This document shows, piece after piece, positions 18,129 to 28,800 of a DNA stretch of 64,000 nucleotides. The position numbers were made by a program, and so were the translations under genes. The stretch's first letter is position 1. Each line of letters opens with the position of its first letter. Below the pieces are notes generated by a model that was given only the letters and a program-made list of their open reading frames with translations, searched no databases and was not told the DNA's origin. Origin of the DNA: CATQHD01 sp965202675 (GTDB lineage Bacteria; Actinomycetota; Acidimicrobiia; Spongiisociales; Spongiisociaceae); assembly GCA_965202675.1 (NCBI GenBank), contig OZ241842.1, positions 434,001 to 498,000 on the forward strand. Reading direction: 5' to 3'.

Positions 18129-20735
18129 TCAGCCGGTTCCCGGAACGGCGGCGGCGGACCCCTCGGAGCCCCCTTCCAGCTCCTCCACCGTTATCAGCAC
18201 CTCGCGGGCCTTCGACCCCGCCGACGGCCCCACCACCCCTCTTTGCTCCAGGACGTCCATGATGCGCCCCGCCCGGGCGAAGCCCACCCGCAGCTTGCGC
18301 TGCAGCATGGAGGTGGAGCCCAGATGGGACCGCACCACCAGCTCCGCGGCCCGGCGGATCAGGTCGGCGTCCTCGTCGTCCTCCTCTTCGGCGGTCGAGG
18401 CCCGCTTCACGGCCGCCTCCTCGGCGATCTCGCGGTATTCGGCCTGCTTCTGGGCTTTCGCCCACTCCACCACCTCCGACACCTCCTCCTCGCTCACCCA
18501 GGCGCCCTGCACCCGCCGCGCCTGCGGCTCGCGGGCGGTAACCACGAGCATGTCCCCCATGCCGATCAGCTTCTCGGCCCCCGCCGTGTCGATGATCACC
18601 CGCGAGTCGGTCTGGGAGGCCACCGAGAAGGCCAACCGGCTGGGAATGTTGGCCTTGATGACGCCGGTGATCACGTTGACCGAGGGCCGCTGGGTGGCGA
18701 TCACCAGGTGGATGCCCACGGCCCTGGCCATCTGGGCGAGGCGGACGACGGCGTTTTCCACGTCGCGCCCCGCCACCATCATGAGGTCGTTCAGCTCGTC
18801 GATGAGCACCACCAGGTAGGGGAAGCGGTCGAAGGACTCCCCGGCAAGCTGCCCGGAGTCGTACTTGCCCCGGTAACCCGCTATGTCCCGAACCCCGCTC
18901 TCGGCCAGCAGCTCGTAGCGGCGGTCCATCTCCGCCACCGCCCATTGCAGGGCCTCCACGGCCTTCTTGGGGTTGGTTATCACCCGGGTGAGCAGGTGGG
19001 GAACCCCGTTGTACTGGCCCAGCTCCACCCGCTTGGGATCCACCATGATCAGCTTCACGTCGTCGGGCCGGCAGCGCATCAGCAGCGAAGTAACGATGGA
19101 GTTGATGCAGGAGGATTTTCCTGCCCCGGTGGCACCGGCGATCAGAACATGCGGCAGCTGTTCGAGGTCGAGTATCTCCGGGCTGCCGGATATGTCCTCC
19201 CCGAGGCCCACCGACAGCGGGGCCCGGGTTCGGGCGGCTTCGTCGGAGGAGAGCACGTCGCCGAGGGTCACCAGGCGCCGGTCGCGATTCGGCACCTCCA
19301 CCCCGATGGCCGACCTTCCCGGGATCGGAGCCAGCAGGCGTATATCCGGTGTGGCCAGGGCGTAGGCGATATCCCCCGCCAGGCGGGTTACCCGCGACAC
19401 CTTCACGCCGGGGGCCAGCTCGATCTCGTAGCGGGTGATGGTGGGGCCGGGGACCACGTTGGTCAGTTCGGCGTCTACGTCGTGGTGGTGGAGGGCCGAC
19501 TCCAGCCGGCGGGCGGTGTCTTCCAGGGAGCGGCGGCTCTCCCCCCCGCCCTTTCCGGTCTTCAGCAGCTCGAGCGGAGGAAGCACATACCCGTCGGCGC
19601 CGTCCGCGGGCGCCGGGGGCGGGGCGTCCGCCCGTTTCTCGGCGGGTTCGGACGCGGCGGGCCGCGCTTTCTTCTTGCCCTTCGGCTTGCCTTTCGACGG
19701 GGCCTTCTCCGGCGGGGTCTTCTCAGGCGGGGCCTCCGCTTCGGCTTCTTCGGGAGGTGTTTCGGGAAGGGGGGGCGGAGTCCGGACCGCTTCGGGCAGG
19801 CGGACCGGCCGCCGCTCGCGGCGGGGCGCCGGGGCGGATACGCTGCTCACCGAGAAACCGGCCTTCGCCTGGCGGGCGGCGTAGAACATCGCATCCCACG
19901 CCGCTCCCATCACATCCCGCACAGAGGCGCCCATCGCCGCCATCACCCCGGCGGCGGTAACAGCCGACAGCAAAAGGAACGTCCCCCAGAATCCGATCAG
20001 GCGGTCGAGGGGGAAGGCGGTCAACGCACCGATTGCCCCGCCGGTCTGCCTCACCCTCTCGATGTCCCCGGCGAGGGGGGTGTTGCCGCTGATCAGATGG
20101 AACAGGCTCAGCGAACCCATGAACCCCAGGAAGGCCCCGAACACCAGCCGCTGGTATTCGTGGCGGCCCAGCAGAAGGGCGCCGCCCAGAACGAGCAGCA
20201 GCGCCGGGACGATGTACGCCCCCAATCCCACCAGGGACCGAACGCCGTCCAGCGCCCAGAGCCCCAGCGGACCCGAGCTCTCGAAGAACGCCAACGCCAC
20301 CAGCAGCCCCGCCCCGACCAGCACCAGCCCGATCAGGTCCGGGGTCTGGGGCCCGGCCCTGTACCGGATCCGTTCGAACAACTTGCTAAGAAGCGGCGGT
20401 TCCGGCTGCGGGTCGGCGGTTGGAGAGGAGGGCGGCCGCCCTCCGACGCGGGTCTTGGAAGCAGACGAGGCCTTAGAAGGGGCAGATTTCCTGGAGGGGG
20501 CGGCTTTCCTGGAGGCGGCGGCTTTCTTGGGGGCGGCAGCAGATCCCTTGGACGCGGGTGATCTTTTGGAAGCAACGCGGGGGCGCGCGGACGCGCTGCC
20601 GCCCGAGGAGGGTTTCCGCCCCCGGCCGGCTACTCCCTTGGAGCCCTTGGACCGGGCGGAACCCGATTTCTTCGCATGTACCTGTGACACCCGCCTCCGC
20701 CCCGCGTCCCCGCGGGTGGATGTCCTGTTGGCCAT
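18129..20735 (-). CDS. ftsK: DNA translocase FtsK/SpoIIIE
   Basis: The 868-aa protein starts with a basic Lys/Ala/Ser-rich tail, then four transmembrane segments (for example LIGLVLVGAGLLVALAFF) and a Pro/Glu/Lys linker. The motor domain follows, with Walker A AGATGAGKSS, VDPKRVEL, LVVLIDELNDLMM (Walker B) and ATQRPSVNVITG. The C-terminal winged-helix gamma domain includes STSMLQRKLRVGFARA. It pumps chromosomal DNA at the division septum. ATG 20735 is chosen over 20774 because it starts the basic tail directly. rnj lies just upstream. Confidence 0.95.
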   Translation of the reverse strand: MANRTSTRGDAGRRRVSQVHAKKSGSARSKGSKGVAGRGRKPSSGGSASARPRVASKRSPASKGSAAAPKKAAASRKAAPSRKSAPSKASSASKTRVGGRPPSSPTADPQPEPPLLSKLFERIRYRAGPQTPDLIGLVLVGAGLLVALAFFESSGPLGLWALDGVRSLVGLGAYIVPALLLVLGGALLLGRHEYQRLVFGAFLGFMGSLSLFHLISGNTPLAGDIERVRQTGGAIGALTAFPLDRLIGFWGTFLLLSAVTAAGVMAAMGASVRDVMGAAWDAMFYAARQAKAGFSVSSVSAPAPRRERRPVRLPEAVRTPPPLPETPPEEAEAEAPPEKTPPEKAPSKGKPKGKKKARPAASEPAEKRADAPPPAPADGADGYVLPPLELLKTGKGGGESRRSLEDTARRLESALHHHDVDAELTNVVPGPTITRYEIELAPGVKVSRVTRLAGDIAYALATPDIRLLAPIPGRSAIGVEVPNRDRRLVTLGDVLSSDEAARTRAPLSVGLGEDISGSPEILDLEQLPHVLIAGATGAGKSSCINSIVTSLLMRCRPDDVKLIMVDPKRVELGQYNGVPHLLTRVITNPKKAVEALQWAVAEMDRRYELLAESGVRDIAGYRGKYDSGQLAGESFDRFPYLVVLIDELNDLMMVAGRDVENAVVRLAQMARAVGIHLVIATQRPSVNVITGVIKANIPSRLAFSVASQTDSRVIIDTAGAEKLIGMGDMLVVTAREPQARRVQGAWVSEEEVSEVVEWAKAQKQAEYREIAEEAAVKRASTAEEEDDEDADLIRRAAELVVRSHLGSTSMLQRKLRVGFARAGRIMDVLEQRGVVGPSAGSKAREVLITVEELEGGSEGSAAAVPGTG

Positions 20736-20814
20736 GAGAACGAATACCTTACACCAAACACCCGGCCTGTCCAACGACCTGCCGGAGCCGGGCCGGACGG
20801 CCCTTCCGAATCGG

Positions 20815-22476
20815 TTATCTGCGGCGCCGGCGCCGGCGGGCGGGAGAGGCGAATTCGGTGATCACGGCCAGGATCACCGGACGGCGGCCTGTCTGCGCCT
20901 TGACCGCCCGCCGGGCCTCTCGGATCACCGCCTTGGCCGGGTCCTGTACGAACGGGCCGGGGTTCTTCTCCACGGCTGATTTCAGCGCCTCGCCCGTCTT
21001 CTCCAGCACCTGTGCGTCGTCGTTCATGAACCCGTAGCTGGACAGACGAGGGGCGCCCTTCAGTCGTCCGGTCTTCGGATCGACCAGCAGCGACACCGCC
21101 ACCACGCCGTCGTCGCTCAGTTTGGCGCGCTCCCGCAGCAGGGGTTCGCGGACGGCGCCCACGCCCGACCCGTCCACGTACACGTAGCCGGCCTCCACCG
21201 CCCCCCTCTCCACAGTGACCGCCCCCTCGTCCAGGACCACCGCGTCCCCGTCCTCGAGCACCATCACCTCGGGAACCCCCATCTCCTCCGCCAGGTCGGC
21301 GTGGGCGCGGAGGTGCCGGTACTCCCCGTGGACGGGCACGAGCGCCTCCGGGCACACCAGGTTGAGGAAGGTCTTCAGCTCCTCGGCGGAAGCGTGGCCG
21401 GACACGTGGACGTCGGCGTTGTGGCCGTGGAACACCCTGGCGCCGATGCGGGTCATATCCGAGATGACCTTCGACACGGCGGTCTCGTTTCCGGGGACGG
21501 GGGTGGCCGAGATGAGCACCGTGTCGTCGGCGTCCAGCTCGACCCGGCGGTGGCGGCGGTTGGCCATCAAGGAAAGGGCCGAGAACGGCTCGCCCTGCGA
21601 CCCGGTGGTGATGATCATGACCTGTTCGGGGGGCTTGTGGGCCGCTTCGCCGATGCTGATCACCCGGTCGGCGGGCAGGTGCAGCACCTCCAGGTCCTGT
21701 CCGATCCGTGCGTTGCGTTCCATCGACCTCCCCATGAACACCAGAAAGCGGCCGGCGGCCAGCCCGGCGTCGGCCAGCTGCTGGACTCTGTGGATATGGC
21801 TGGAGAAACAGGTGCTGATAATCCGTCCGGGGGCCTGGCGGACGATGGACCGGATGGAAGGGCCGAGAGATTTCTCCGACGGGATGACTCCGGCCCGCTC
21901 GGCATTGGTGGAATCGGAGAGGAGCAGGCGGATCCCCCGCCGTCCGAAGCGGGCGAAGGCCGAGAGGTCGGTGCGGCGCCCGTCGATCGGGGTGGGGTCG
22001 AGCTTGAAATCACCGGTGTGGACTATCAGGCCTTCGGGGGTGTCGAACACCACCCCGCTTCCTTCCGGCACCGAGTGGGACACGGGTACCAGCTGGAACC
22101 GGAACGGCCCCTCGGTTATCCACCGCCCGTCGGGCACCGGACGGAAGTCCTTGTCAACGCCGATCTCCTCCACCCGCCCGGCGGCGATGGCCAGGGACAA
22201 CCGGGTTCCGTAGACGGGAACCGGTATCTCTTCCAGGAAATATCCCAGCCCGCCCATGTGGTCCTCGTGACCGTGGGTCAGCACCACGCACCGGACGTCT
22301 TCCCGCCGCGCCGCCAGCCACCGCCAGTCCGGCAGCACCAGGTCCACCCCCCACATGTCCTCCTCGGGGAACATGAGGCCGCAGTCCACCAGCGCGATTC
22401 GGCGGTCGATCTCGACCGCGGCGCAGTTGCGCCCGATCTCGCCGAGGCCGCCCAGAAAGGTAACCCGGACGCTCAC
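20815..22476 (-). CDS. rnj: Ribonuclease J
   Basis: The 553-aa metallo-beta-lactamase/beta-CASP nuclease has the metal motif LTHGHEDHMGG, HTGDFKLDP, SDSTNAERAG, the helix with TGSQGEPFSAL, and late SGHASAEELKTF and PVHGEYRHL motifs. RNase J degrades and matures RNA with both 5'-exo and endo activities. Its start codon overlaps the dapA stop by 4 nt (ATGA), so dapA and rnj are translationally coupled. This dapA-rnj-ftsK order is typical of actinobacteria. Confidence 0.96.
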   Translation of the reverse strand: MSVRVTFLGGLGEIGRNCAAVEIDRRIALVDCGLMFPEEDMWGVDLVLPDWRWLAARREDVRCVVLTHGHEDHMGGLGYFLEEIPVPVYGTRLSLAIAAGRVEEIGVDKDFRPVPDGRWITEGPFRFQLVPVSHSVPEGSGVVFDTPEGLIVHTGDFKLDPTPIDGRRTDLSAFARFGRRGIRLLLSDSTNAERAGVIPSEKSLGPSIRSIVRQAPGRIISTCFSSHIHRVQQLADAGLAAGRFLVFMGRSMERNARIGQDLEVLHLPADRVISIGEAAHKPPEQVMIITTGSQGEPFSALSLMANRRHRRVELDADDTVLISATPVPGNETAVSKVISDMTRIGARVFHGHNADVHVSGHASAEELKTFLNLVCPEALVPVHGEYRHLRAHADLAEEMGVPEVMVLEDGDAVVLDEGAVTVERGAVEAGYVYVDGSGVGAVREPLLRERAKLSDDGVVAVSLLVDPKTGRLKGAPRLSSYGFMNDDAQVLEKTGEALKSAVEKNPGPFVQDPAKAVIREARRAVKAQTGRRPVILAVITEFASPARRRRRRR

Positions 22477-23354
22477 AACTCCTGGGCCTGCCCTACTGCG
22501 GCCACCACCGCCGCGCGGGTGGCGGGCGATGCCGGAACCAGAGGAAGCCTCGGGTCCCCGACCGGTTCCCAGAGGGCGTCGAGCCCGGCCTTGACGGGCA
22601 TCGGGTTGGGCTCGGCGAAACAGGCCTCGAAGAGCGGCGTCAAACCGTCGTGGAGCCGCCGGGCCTCCGCGGCGTCCCCGGCGCGGTGCGCCCGGATCAT
22701 CCGCTTTATCTGCCGCCCAGCCAGGTGCCCGGCCACCGAGATCACCCCCGCCCCGCCCAGCTCCAGCATCGGCAGGGTGGCCGAGTCGTCCCCCGCGTAC
22801 AGGAGGAAGTCGTCGGGGAGCAGCGCCAGGGCGGCCCTGGTGTATTCGAGGTCGCCGACCGCATCCTTGGTGGCCGCGATGTTGGGGTGCCGGGCCATTT
22901 CGGCCAGGGTCTCGGCCTCGATCAGCCGGGCGGTGCGGCTCGGGATGTTGTAGACGATCACCGGCAGATCCGTGGCGTCGGCGACGGCCAGGAAATGCGC
23001 CAGCAGCCCCGCCTGGGGCGGCCTCGAGTAGTAGGGGGTTACCGCCATCAGGCCGTCCACCCCGATCTCCGCGGCCCGCTCCGACAGCTCGACCGAGTGG
23101 CGGGTGTCGTAGGTGCCGGTGCCGGCCACCACCGCCGCCCGGCCCCCCACCGCCTCCACCACCGTCGCGTACAGGGCCAGCTTCTCCGTGTCAGTCAGGG
23201 TGGGCGACTCCCCGGTCGTGCCGGTTACCAGCAACCCGTCGTGCCCGTTGTCGACCAGGTGCGCGGCGAGGCGGGCCGCCAAGTCGTAGTCGACCGATCC
23301 GCGGTCGGTGAAGGGGGTGATCATGGCGGTGAGCAACTCGCCGAACCGGGCCAT
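22473..23354 (-). CDS. dapA: 4-hydroxy-tetrahydrodipicolinate synthase
   Basis: The 293-aa class I aldolase shows TGTTGESPTL, VTPYYSRPPQ, the YNIPSRTA tyrosine motif and the Schiff-base lysine in IAATKDAVGD. It condenses pyruvate with aspartate semialdehyde in lysine and diaminopimelate synthesis. ATG 23354 has GGAAGGAAG upstream. In most relatives dapB lies close by; here about 9 kb of accessory DNA separates dapA from dapB. Confidence 0.96.
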   Translation of the reverse strand: MARFGELLTAMITPFTDRGSVDYDLAARLAAHLVDNGHDGLLVTGTTGESPTLTDTEKLALYATVVEAVGGRAAVVAGTGTYDTRHSVELSERAAEIGVDGLMAVTPYYSRPPQAGLLAHFLAVADATDLPVIVYNIPSRTARLIEAETLAEMARHPNIAATKDAVGDLEYTRAALALLPDDFLLYAGDDSATLPMLELGGAGVISVAGHLAGRQIKRMIRAHRAGDAAEARRLHDGLTPLFEACFAEPNPMPVKAGLDALWEPVGDPRLPLVPASPATRAAVVAAVGQAQEL

Positions 23355-23600
23355 ACACTTCCTTCCGCGGTCTGCAGGCGCCCTCCGGGGCCGCGGTCGC
23401 GCCCCGAACTCCCGCCAAGCTTACCCGAAGCCGCCTGCGGGGCGGGAAGCGGCGCGGGCCCGGCCCGCGCCGCGCGACCCGCAACTCCGCCCAGGTCAGG
23501 AGCGCGCGACGGCAATGTATCTGTTTATCAAGGGATATAATGAAGGTATCCGCCTGTTATAGTTGTCGGTGATTTGTTTTAGAAAACCTTATCACAAACC
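23355..23600. other. Intergenic boundary of the accessory block
   Basis: No gene is visible. The first 160 bp are GC-rich like the backbone; composition drops sharply near 23510 (AT-rich from ATGTATCTGTTTATC onward). This marks the edge of foreign-looking DNA. Confidence 0.6.
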
Positions 23601-24287
23601 CTAGGCTAATTGACGCTCGTCTGTACGTTGCCTTATCACGTCTAGTTCCTCAGCAAATACGTTCTGTAGATCGGAGTGCAATTTGATTAACCCATCAATA
23701 TCATCAGCTGAAACTTCGCTACTTCTATCAATAGCAATTGTTCCTGAACCAACGTATTCTTTAACTCGGTACAATGTTTCTTTGATATGCGCCAACTTTG
23801 CTTCAAGATGCATAGCTGAACTTCTTGGAGAAATCCCCCAAAATGAACACGTATCAAAGAAGGTAATTTCAGCCATTCTTCCTGAGAGAGACTTATTATA
23901 TGCCCGTGTTCCAAATAGGCGGCGTATATCTTCTTGTAAACTTCGGTCTAATTTTCGACGAGCGGCATCTTGAATTTTTTTACCATCAAGCAACGAAGCT
24001 CTTTGCTTTCCTGCTTCTGTTAATCGGTAAGTTTTATCACCGATCTTTTCAAGTAACCCTCTTTTGCGAAGAGGTTTGCTTCCCATTATTTCTGCGAATA
24101 CACGATTCGAATCAGGATATTCGGGATGGCCTTCATCATCAAGCATACCTCGTAAACCGAAGGATTCAGGAAACTCTTTCCAAGCGCCTACGGCTAACTG
24201 CTCTGCACTGAAGGCTTTACGTTGCTCGCCACCGATCCGGTAGGCAACAATGAGCAAACGATCCGCCACGGTAATGCGCATAGACAT
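23601..24287 (-). CDS. AT-rich ATPase partner, winged-helix-like, unknown
   Basis: I do not recognise this 228-aa family. The N-terminal ~100 residues look like a winged-helix module: MRITVADRLLIVAYRIGG, SAEQLAVGAW, LRKRGLLEKIGDKTYRLTEAGK, the last ending a beta-wing. The C-terminal half is helical and rich in charged residues. The start follows the ATPase stop by one base (TAA G ATG), so the genes are certainly coupled. Base composition is far more AT-rich than the ATPase gene or the rest of the window, judged by eye as near 40-45% GC. Gene pairs of an AAA ATPase and a small partner are common in phage defence. That role is inferred. Confidence 0.6.
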   Translation of the reverse strand: MSMRITVADRLLIVAYRIGGEQRKAFSAEQLAVGAWKEFPESFGLRGMLDDEGHPEYPDSNRVFAEIMGSKPLRKRGLLEKIGDKTYRLTEAGKQRASLLDGKKIQDAARRKLDRSLQEDIRRLFGTRAYNKSLSGRMAEITFFDTCSFWGISPRSSAMHLEAKLAHIKETLYRVKEYVGSGTIAIDRSSEVSADDIDGLIKLHSDLQNVFAEELDVIRQRTDERQLA

Positions 24288-24288
24288 C

Positions 24289-25590
24289 TTAGGTAACCAT
24301 CAAAAGTTCGCCTGCGAGAGCCTGAATTACGCGTGACGGGTCCACCACCGGCGTCCCTCCGAATCTGCCCTCCAGGTAGGCCGGCCCCAGGTTCACCGAG
24401 CGGCGCACCCTGCGCCCCCGGTAGTCCGACAGCGGCTTCAGCTCCGTACTGGCGTCGGATCGTTTCGAGGTCAGCCATACCTCGTCGCGGTTCATGCGGC
24501 CCAATAGGGCCGCATCGTGGGAGGTGAAAACTATCTGGCCGCCGCGGCGGTTCACCGCGGGATCCTGGAACATCTGGATCACCCTGCCGGATATCACCGG
24601 GTGAAGACTGGCATCCAGCTCGTCTACCAGGGTGAGGCCGCCTCTATCGAATGCCTCGAGGAGGGCGGGCATCAGGCTGAGCCAAGCCAGCGTACCCTCT
24701 GACTCGTCGCACAGCTCGAAAGGCCGGGTGCTGCTATCCGCCGTGTGCAACAGCCGTATCCTGCGGCCCGCGTGGCCCGTGTCGACATCCGTGTCGTCGA
24801 CGACCTCTACATCTTCGACACCGAGGTCCGCGAACTGCAGCAACGCCAGAGCCAGGCTTCGGGTCGAATCCCCGGCGCCGGATTCCGCTTCGCCGTCGAT
24901 GAGCCGAGGATGCGACCGGTCGAACGCGTCCGCCAGGGTATCATCCCATCCCGGAACCGACCACCGCATTCCGTGGTGGAAATGCCCTCTCCCGAGGCCG
25001 AACGGCATCCCCGGACTGAAGCCGACCGGACGAATACCGCGCAACTGCCGCGCAACCGCCGCGATCTCTTCGTTCAACCGCTTGGCGGTGGACAAGACGA
25101 GGGTCGTGGGGGTAACCAGCTCGCGGCCGCCGCCGATGATCTCGGTGCCGCGCCTGAATGCCAGGTTGTTCCCTTCCCGCTCGAACAGCCTGCGCCGCCG
25201 CCGCTTCGGATAGCTGTACAGCGCCTCGAACAGCACCTGGGCGTCGTCAAGCTCCAGCTCGTAGCGGTACCTCACCTCGTTGACCATGAGGTCAACGGCA
25301 AAGGTAGACGGCTGCGGCCGGCCCGGCTCAAACTTGAACGGGTAACGCGGGATCGAGTCCTCCCAGCGCCGCAGGGAGTCTCGGACGGCGCGCGACAACC
25401 ACGCCATAGCGTCTATAACGTTTGTCTTGCCGGAAGCGTTGGCGCCGTATATGCCGGCCACGGTCAGGACCTTCTCGTCCAACCCCTCGAAGCTGCGGGC
25501 CGCCGGCCTGTCCGGGTCCATGGCGATCATCGATAGCTCCACCGGGTCGAGGATCGAGCGGTGGTTGCCTACTTCGAATCGAAGCAACAC
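24289..25590 (-). CDS. AAA family ATPase (AbiL/RloC-like), candidate defence protein
   Basis: The 433-aa ABC/SMC-like ATPase is of the AAA15/AAA21 type: FEVGNHRSILDPVELS, Walker A GIYGANASGKTNVIDAM, a long middle region, DESEGTLAWLSL (signature), LTLVDELDASLHP (Walker B) and FTSHDAALL. Relatives are often the ATPase half of abortive-infection or nuclease systems such as AbiLi with an RloB-type nuclease. No RloB is present here; instead an AT-rich gene follows after one base. The start is GTG 25590 after AAGGAGAG. Its own promoter is visible upstream. Confidence 0.8.
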   Translation of the reverse strand: MLLRFEVGNHRSILDPVELSMIAMDPDRPAARSFEGLDEKVLTVAGIYGANASGKTNVIDAMAWLSRAVRDSLRRWEDSIPRYPFKFEPGRPQPSTFAVDLMVNEVRYRYELELDDAQVLFEALYSYPKRRRRRLFEREGNNLAFRRGTEIIGGGRELVTPTTLVLSTAKRLNEEIAAVARQLRGIRPVGFSPGMPFGLGRGHFHHGMRWSVPGWDDTLADAFDRSHPRLIDGEAESGAGDSTRSLALALLQFADLGVEDVEVVDDTDVDTGHAGRRIRLLHTADSSTRPFELCDESEGTLAWLSLMPALLEAFDRGGLTLVDELDASLHPVISGRVIQMFQDPAVNRRGGQIVFTSHDAALLGRMNRDEVWLTSKRSDASTELKPLSDYRGRRVRRSVNLGPAYLEGRFGGTPVVDPSRVIQALAGELLMVT

Positions 25591-25620
25591 TCTTTCTCTC
25601 CTTGTCCTATATTTGCAATT

Positions 25621-25649
25621 ATAGTACTGGATTTGTTATATCATTGCAA
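25621..25649 (-). promoter_or_regulatory. Promoter of the ATPase/partner operon
   Basis: TTGCAA (25649-25644), a 17-bp spacer and TACTAT (25626-25621) lie on the minus strand in an AT-rich patch. AAGGAGAG and GTG follow about 30 nt downstream. The rest of 25650-25839 shows no gene. Confidence 0.6.
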
Positions 25650-25839
25650 TAACTCTTGTCTAATTGTTACAAGCCCGTGCAGATTGGTTGTGGATTCCAC
25701 TCCCCTGCGGATCAGTTGGCGAGCCCCGGCCCGCACCGGTCTACAGATCGGCTCATCATGGAAACCGCCCTCCGGGCCGGTATCCCTGCTTTTGCCCCCC
25801 GATCGCGCTGATGCTTCCCCCGGGGGCGGGGGGTTCGGG

Positions 25840-28800
25840 TCAGGAGCTGTCTCCGGCGGTTTGGGGAGTTGCCGGGGGGGCTTGGTTGATGGCTCGGACG
25901 AAGAAGGATGCCATCTGGGCTCGGGTTACGGGCTGGTCGGGGCAGTAGTTGAGTGGGCTGGTGGAACACCCTCGGGTTACTCCGGTCTGGTACATGCCCT
26001 CGATGGCCCGGATGACGGCGGGGTCTGCGCCTTGGGCGTCTTGGAAGAGGCCTTCGGGTTCGTCGACGGCTTCGAGGTGGGGGAATGCGGCGATCATCAT
26101 GATGGCCATATCCGCTCTGGTTACCACACCGCCGGGGTTGAACACTCCCCCGGGGGCTTCGAACGCGTTGACCGAGATCACCCAGTCGGCGTAGGTGCGG
26201 TACCAGGCGTCGGCGCCCACGTCGGACAGTTCCGCCCGGGCGGGGGCCTGGATGGTCCAGCGCTGGGACACGGCCCGGTACAGGAACGCGGCCATCTGCC
26301 TGCGGGTGATGTCGGCCGAGGGGCAGAACAGAGTGGGGTCGGTGGCGCTGCATCCGAGGGTGATCTGCCATTGGGCGATGCGTTCGATGTTGGCCTGGTG
26401 GACGCTGCCGTCCTCGTCGCAGAACCGGCCCACACAGGCGGGGGCTGGGGGTGTTGCGGGCTGCTGGGCGGGCGGGGGCGCACCACCGCCGCCGCCTCCG
26501 CCGCCACCGCCTCCGCCACCTCCCCCTCCTCCGCCGCCGCCTCCGGAGGGGGGCGGGGCGCTGCCGTCGCCGTCGTCGGTGATGGTCAGGGCCGTGGATC
26601 CGACGGTGTAGCCGGGAGCGGTTCCGGTTATCCGGATGGTTTTGGTGTTCCCGGCCGTTGCGTCGTCGAGTATCCGCGCCGAGAAGGTCGCCTGGGCCCG
26701 GGAAGCGCGGGCGGGGATGGTAATCGTCAGCCTGGCCGGGTTCAGGCTCGTGTAGCCGGTCCCGGAGGCGGCGCCCCCGGCGACGGTTGCGTTGACCGCA
26801 ACCGGGCCGGCCGGCACAGACGACCCGGCCAACGCAGCCGTAACCGTAAACGACTGGGTCCGGGTGGGGCTTTCTCTGACCGAGCGGGGCGAAACCGACA
26901 GATTGATCCGGGCCGGGTCGTTGTCAACGATGGTGATCACATTCGATGGGATGCCGAACCCGGCCGCAGAAGCAGCCACGGACAGCGTTTCCGGCCCCTC
27001 GACGAGGTTGTCGTCGTAGACGCCGGTCGAGTCGAGGGTGAACCGGTCGGTGACGCTGTTCTGCCCAAAGGGAATCAACAGGTCCTTTACTTCAACGTCC
27101 CGGATCCGGTAGTCCGTCCCGGACTCCGCGCTGCCCCCCTGGATGGTTACACGCACCAGGCGGGGAACCGCCCCGGTCTGGCCCTCGGGGTAGGCCGCTC
27201 TGACAGTGACCTCAGTGGAGGTCCCTTCCCGGGCGGAACTGATCGGACGGCCGGCCGAGTCCAACAGACTGACAGCAAGGTCGTTGTCGGTAACCGTCAG
27301 CGAGTCGGAATTGACCGCGGTCAGACCCAGCCCGGTCAAAAAGGCGCTCAACGTACCGGCGTGGACGGTAACCGTCTCTGCGCCCTCGGGCGCCATGTCG
27401 TCGGTTACCTCCAGGTCGAACTCGACGGTACCCGACCGCTGGAGCGCCGGGATAGCCACCGCCAGCTCCGAGACCTCCTCGTAGTCCGTTCCCGCGGTTG
27501 CCGAGTCGCTGCTCAGACCCACCGTCAGGGGTATCAACACCCGCCGGCTCAGGACGTCTTCGGTGGTGAACGCGGCCCGCACCCTCACCCGCACCGTCCC
27601 GTCCCCCTCCCCCACGGTCTCCAAACCGCCGCCGTCCACGGTCTGCAAGCTCAGATTGACGGCGGTCGGGGCGGTGTCGTCGTCGGTAATGACCAGGCTC
27701 TCGGCAACTATCTTGTAGGTTTTGCCCCCGGCAGCAGCGTCTTTGCCCTCGAACCGCAGCGCCTCCCCGCTCTCGTTCTCACGGTCGTCGTTCAACACCA
27801 CCACGACATCGTTAAACCCCGACATCGAACCCCCGGGAATCTGGATCGCCATGCCATGGTCCGTAGGCGCCGCCGGGACCGCCGGGTAGGTAACCCGTAT
27901 GTCCTCGCCCGTCTCGAAAGAAGCCCCGTCGTCCACAACCGCGCCCACGCCCACCGCGTTCAACCCCACCAGCAACCCCCCGGGCGGCGCGTTCTCCGAC
28001 AGGGCCGCGGTTACCCGCACGGTCTTGGTTCCGTCGTCCTCGCCCAACGAGGTCTGAACCCCCGGCGTGCCGGTGTCGGCGTCGATGGTCAAACCCACCC
28101 CGAGATCCACGTCGGCTATCGCGACCGTGGTTCCGGTGACCGTCACCGCCGAGCCGCCCACCGAAGCCGAACCGGTCAGCTTCCCCGACTCAACGTCCTC
28201 GTCGTTGGCGTCCGTAGCCGCGGTCAGTGTGAAAGTTGCGCTGCCGCTCACCTCCCCCGCCGGGATCGTAACCGTAACCTGATTCCCGGTGGCGTCGGTG
28301 GTGAAATCACCGGACGACCCCAACGTCGCCGCGCCCGTTCCGTCGCCCGAAGCGATCGTAACAGTCACGTCCGTAGCGGCGGCCAGCACCGACGATGTTC
28401 CCTTGAACCGGGCGGTAACCGTAACCGTCTCGGCCGTGCCCTCTACCACCGTCTTCGGACTCACCGACAAGACGATGTCGGTGTCGTTGTCGTTGATCGT
28501 CAACGACCCCGACGCGTCGCCCAACGCGGAGGTGCCCTCCAACAACAGCCTCTCCGGCCCCTCCACCACCGCATCATCGGTTACCGTCAACCCCGACAAC
28601 GCCACCGCCGCGGTGCCCGAAACCGCGGTAGCGGCGATAGTAATCGTCGGCGCCGTCCCCGGCGCCGTGAAACTGAAATCATCACCGTCCGCGACCCCCG
28701 CCCCCTCCCCCGCCGCGTACCCCGAAACCGTAACCGTCGTCGCAGAAGAAATAATAGAAGTAGAAGCAGGCAGAGCCGCCGTTATGTTCACCGCACCCGA

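Noticed and set aside
25690..25840. Terminator after the giant surface gene
   Set aside because: A CCCCCCG/CGGGGGG pairing exists but the loop is about 30 nt and followed by A residues, not T, on the relevant strand.
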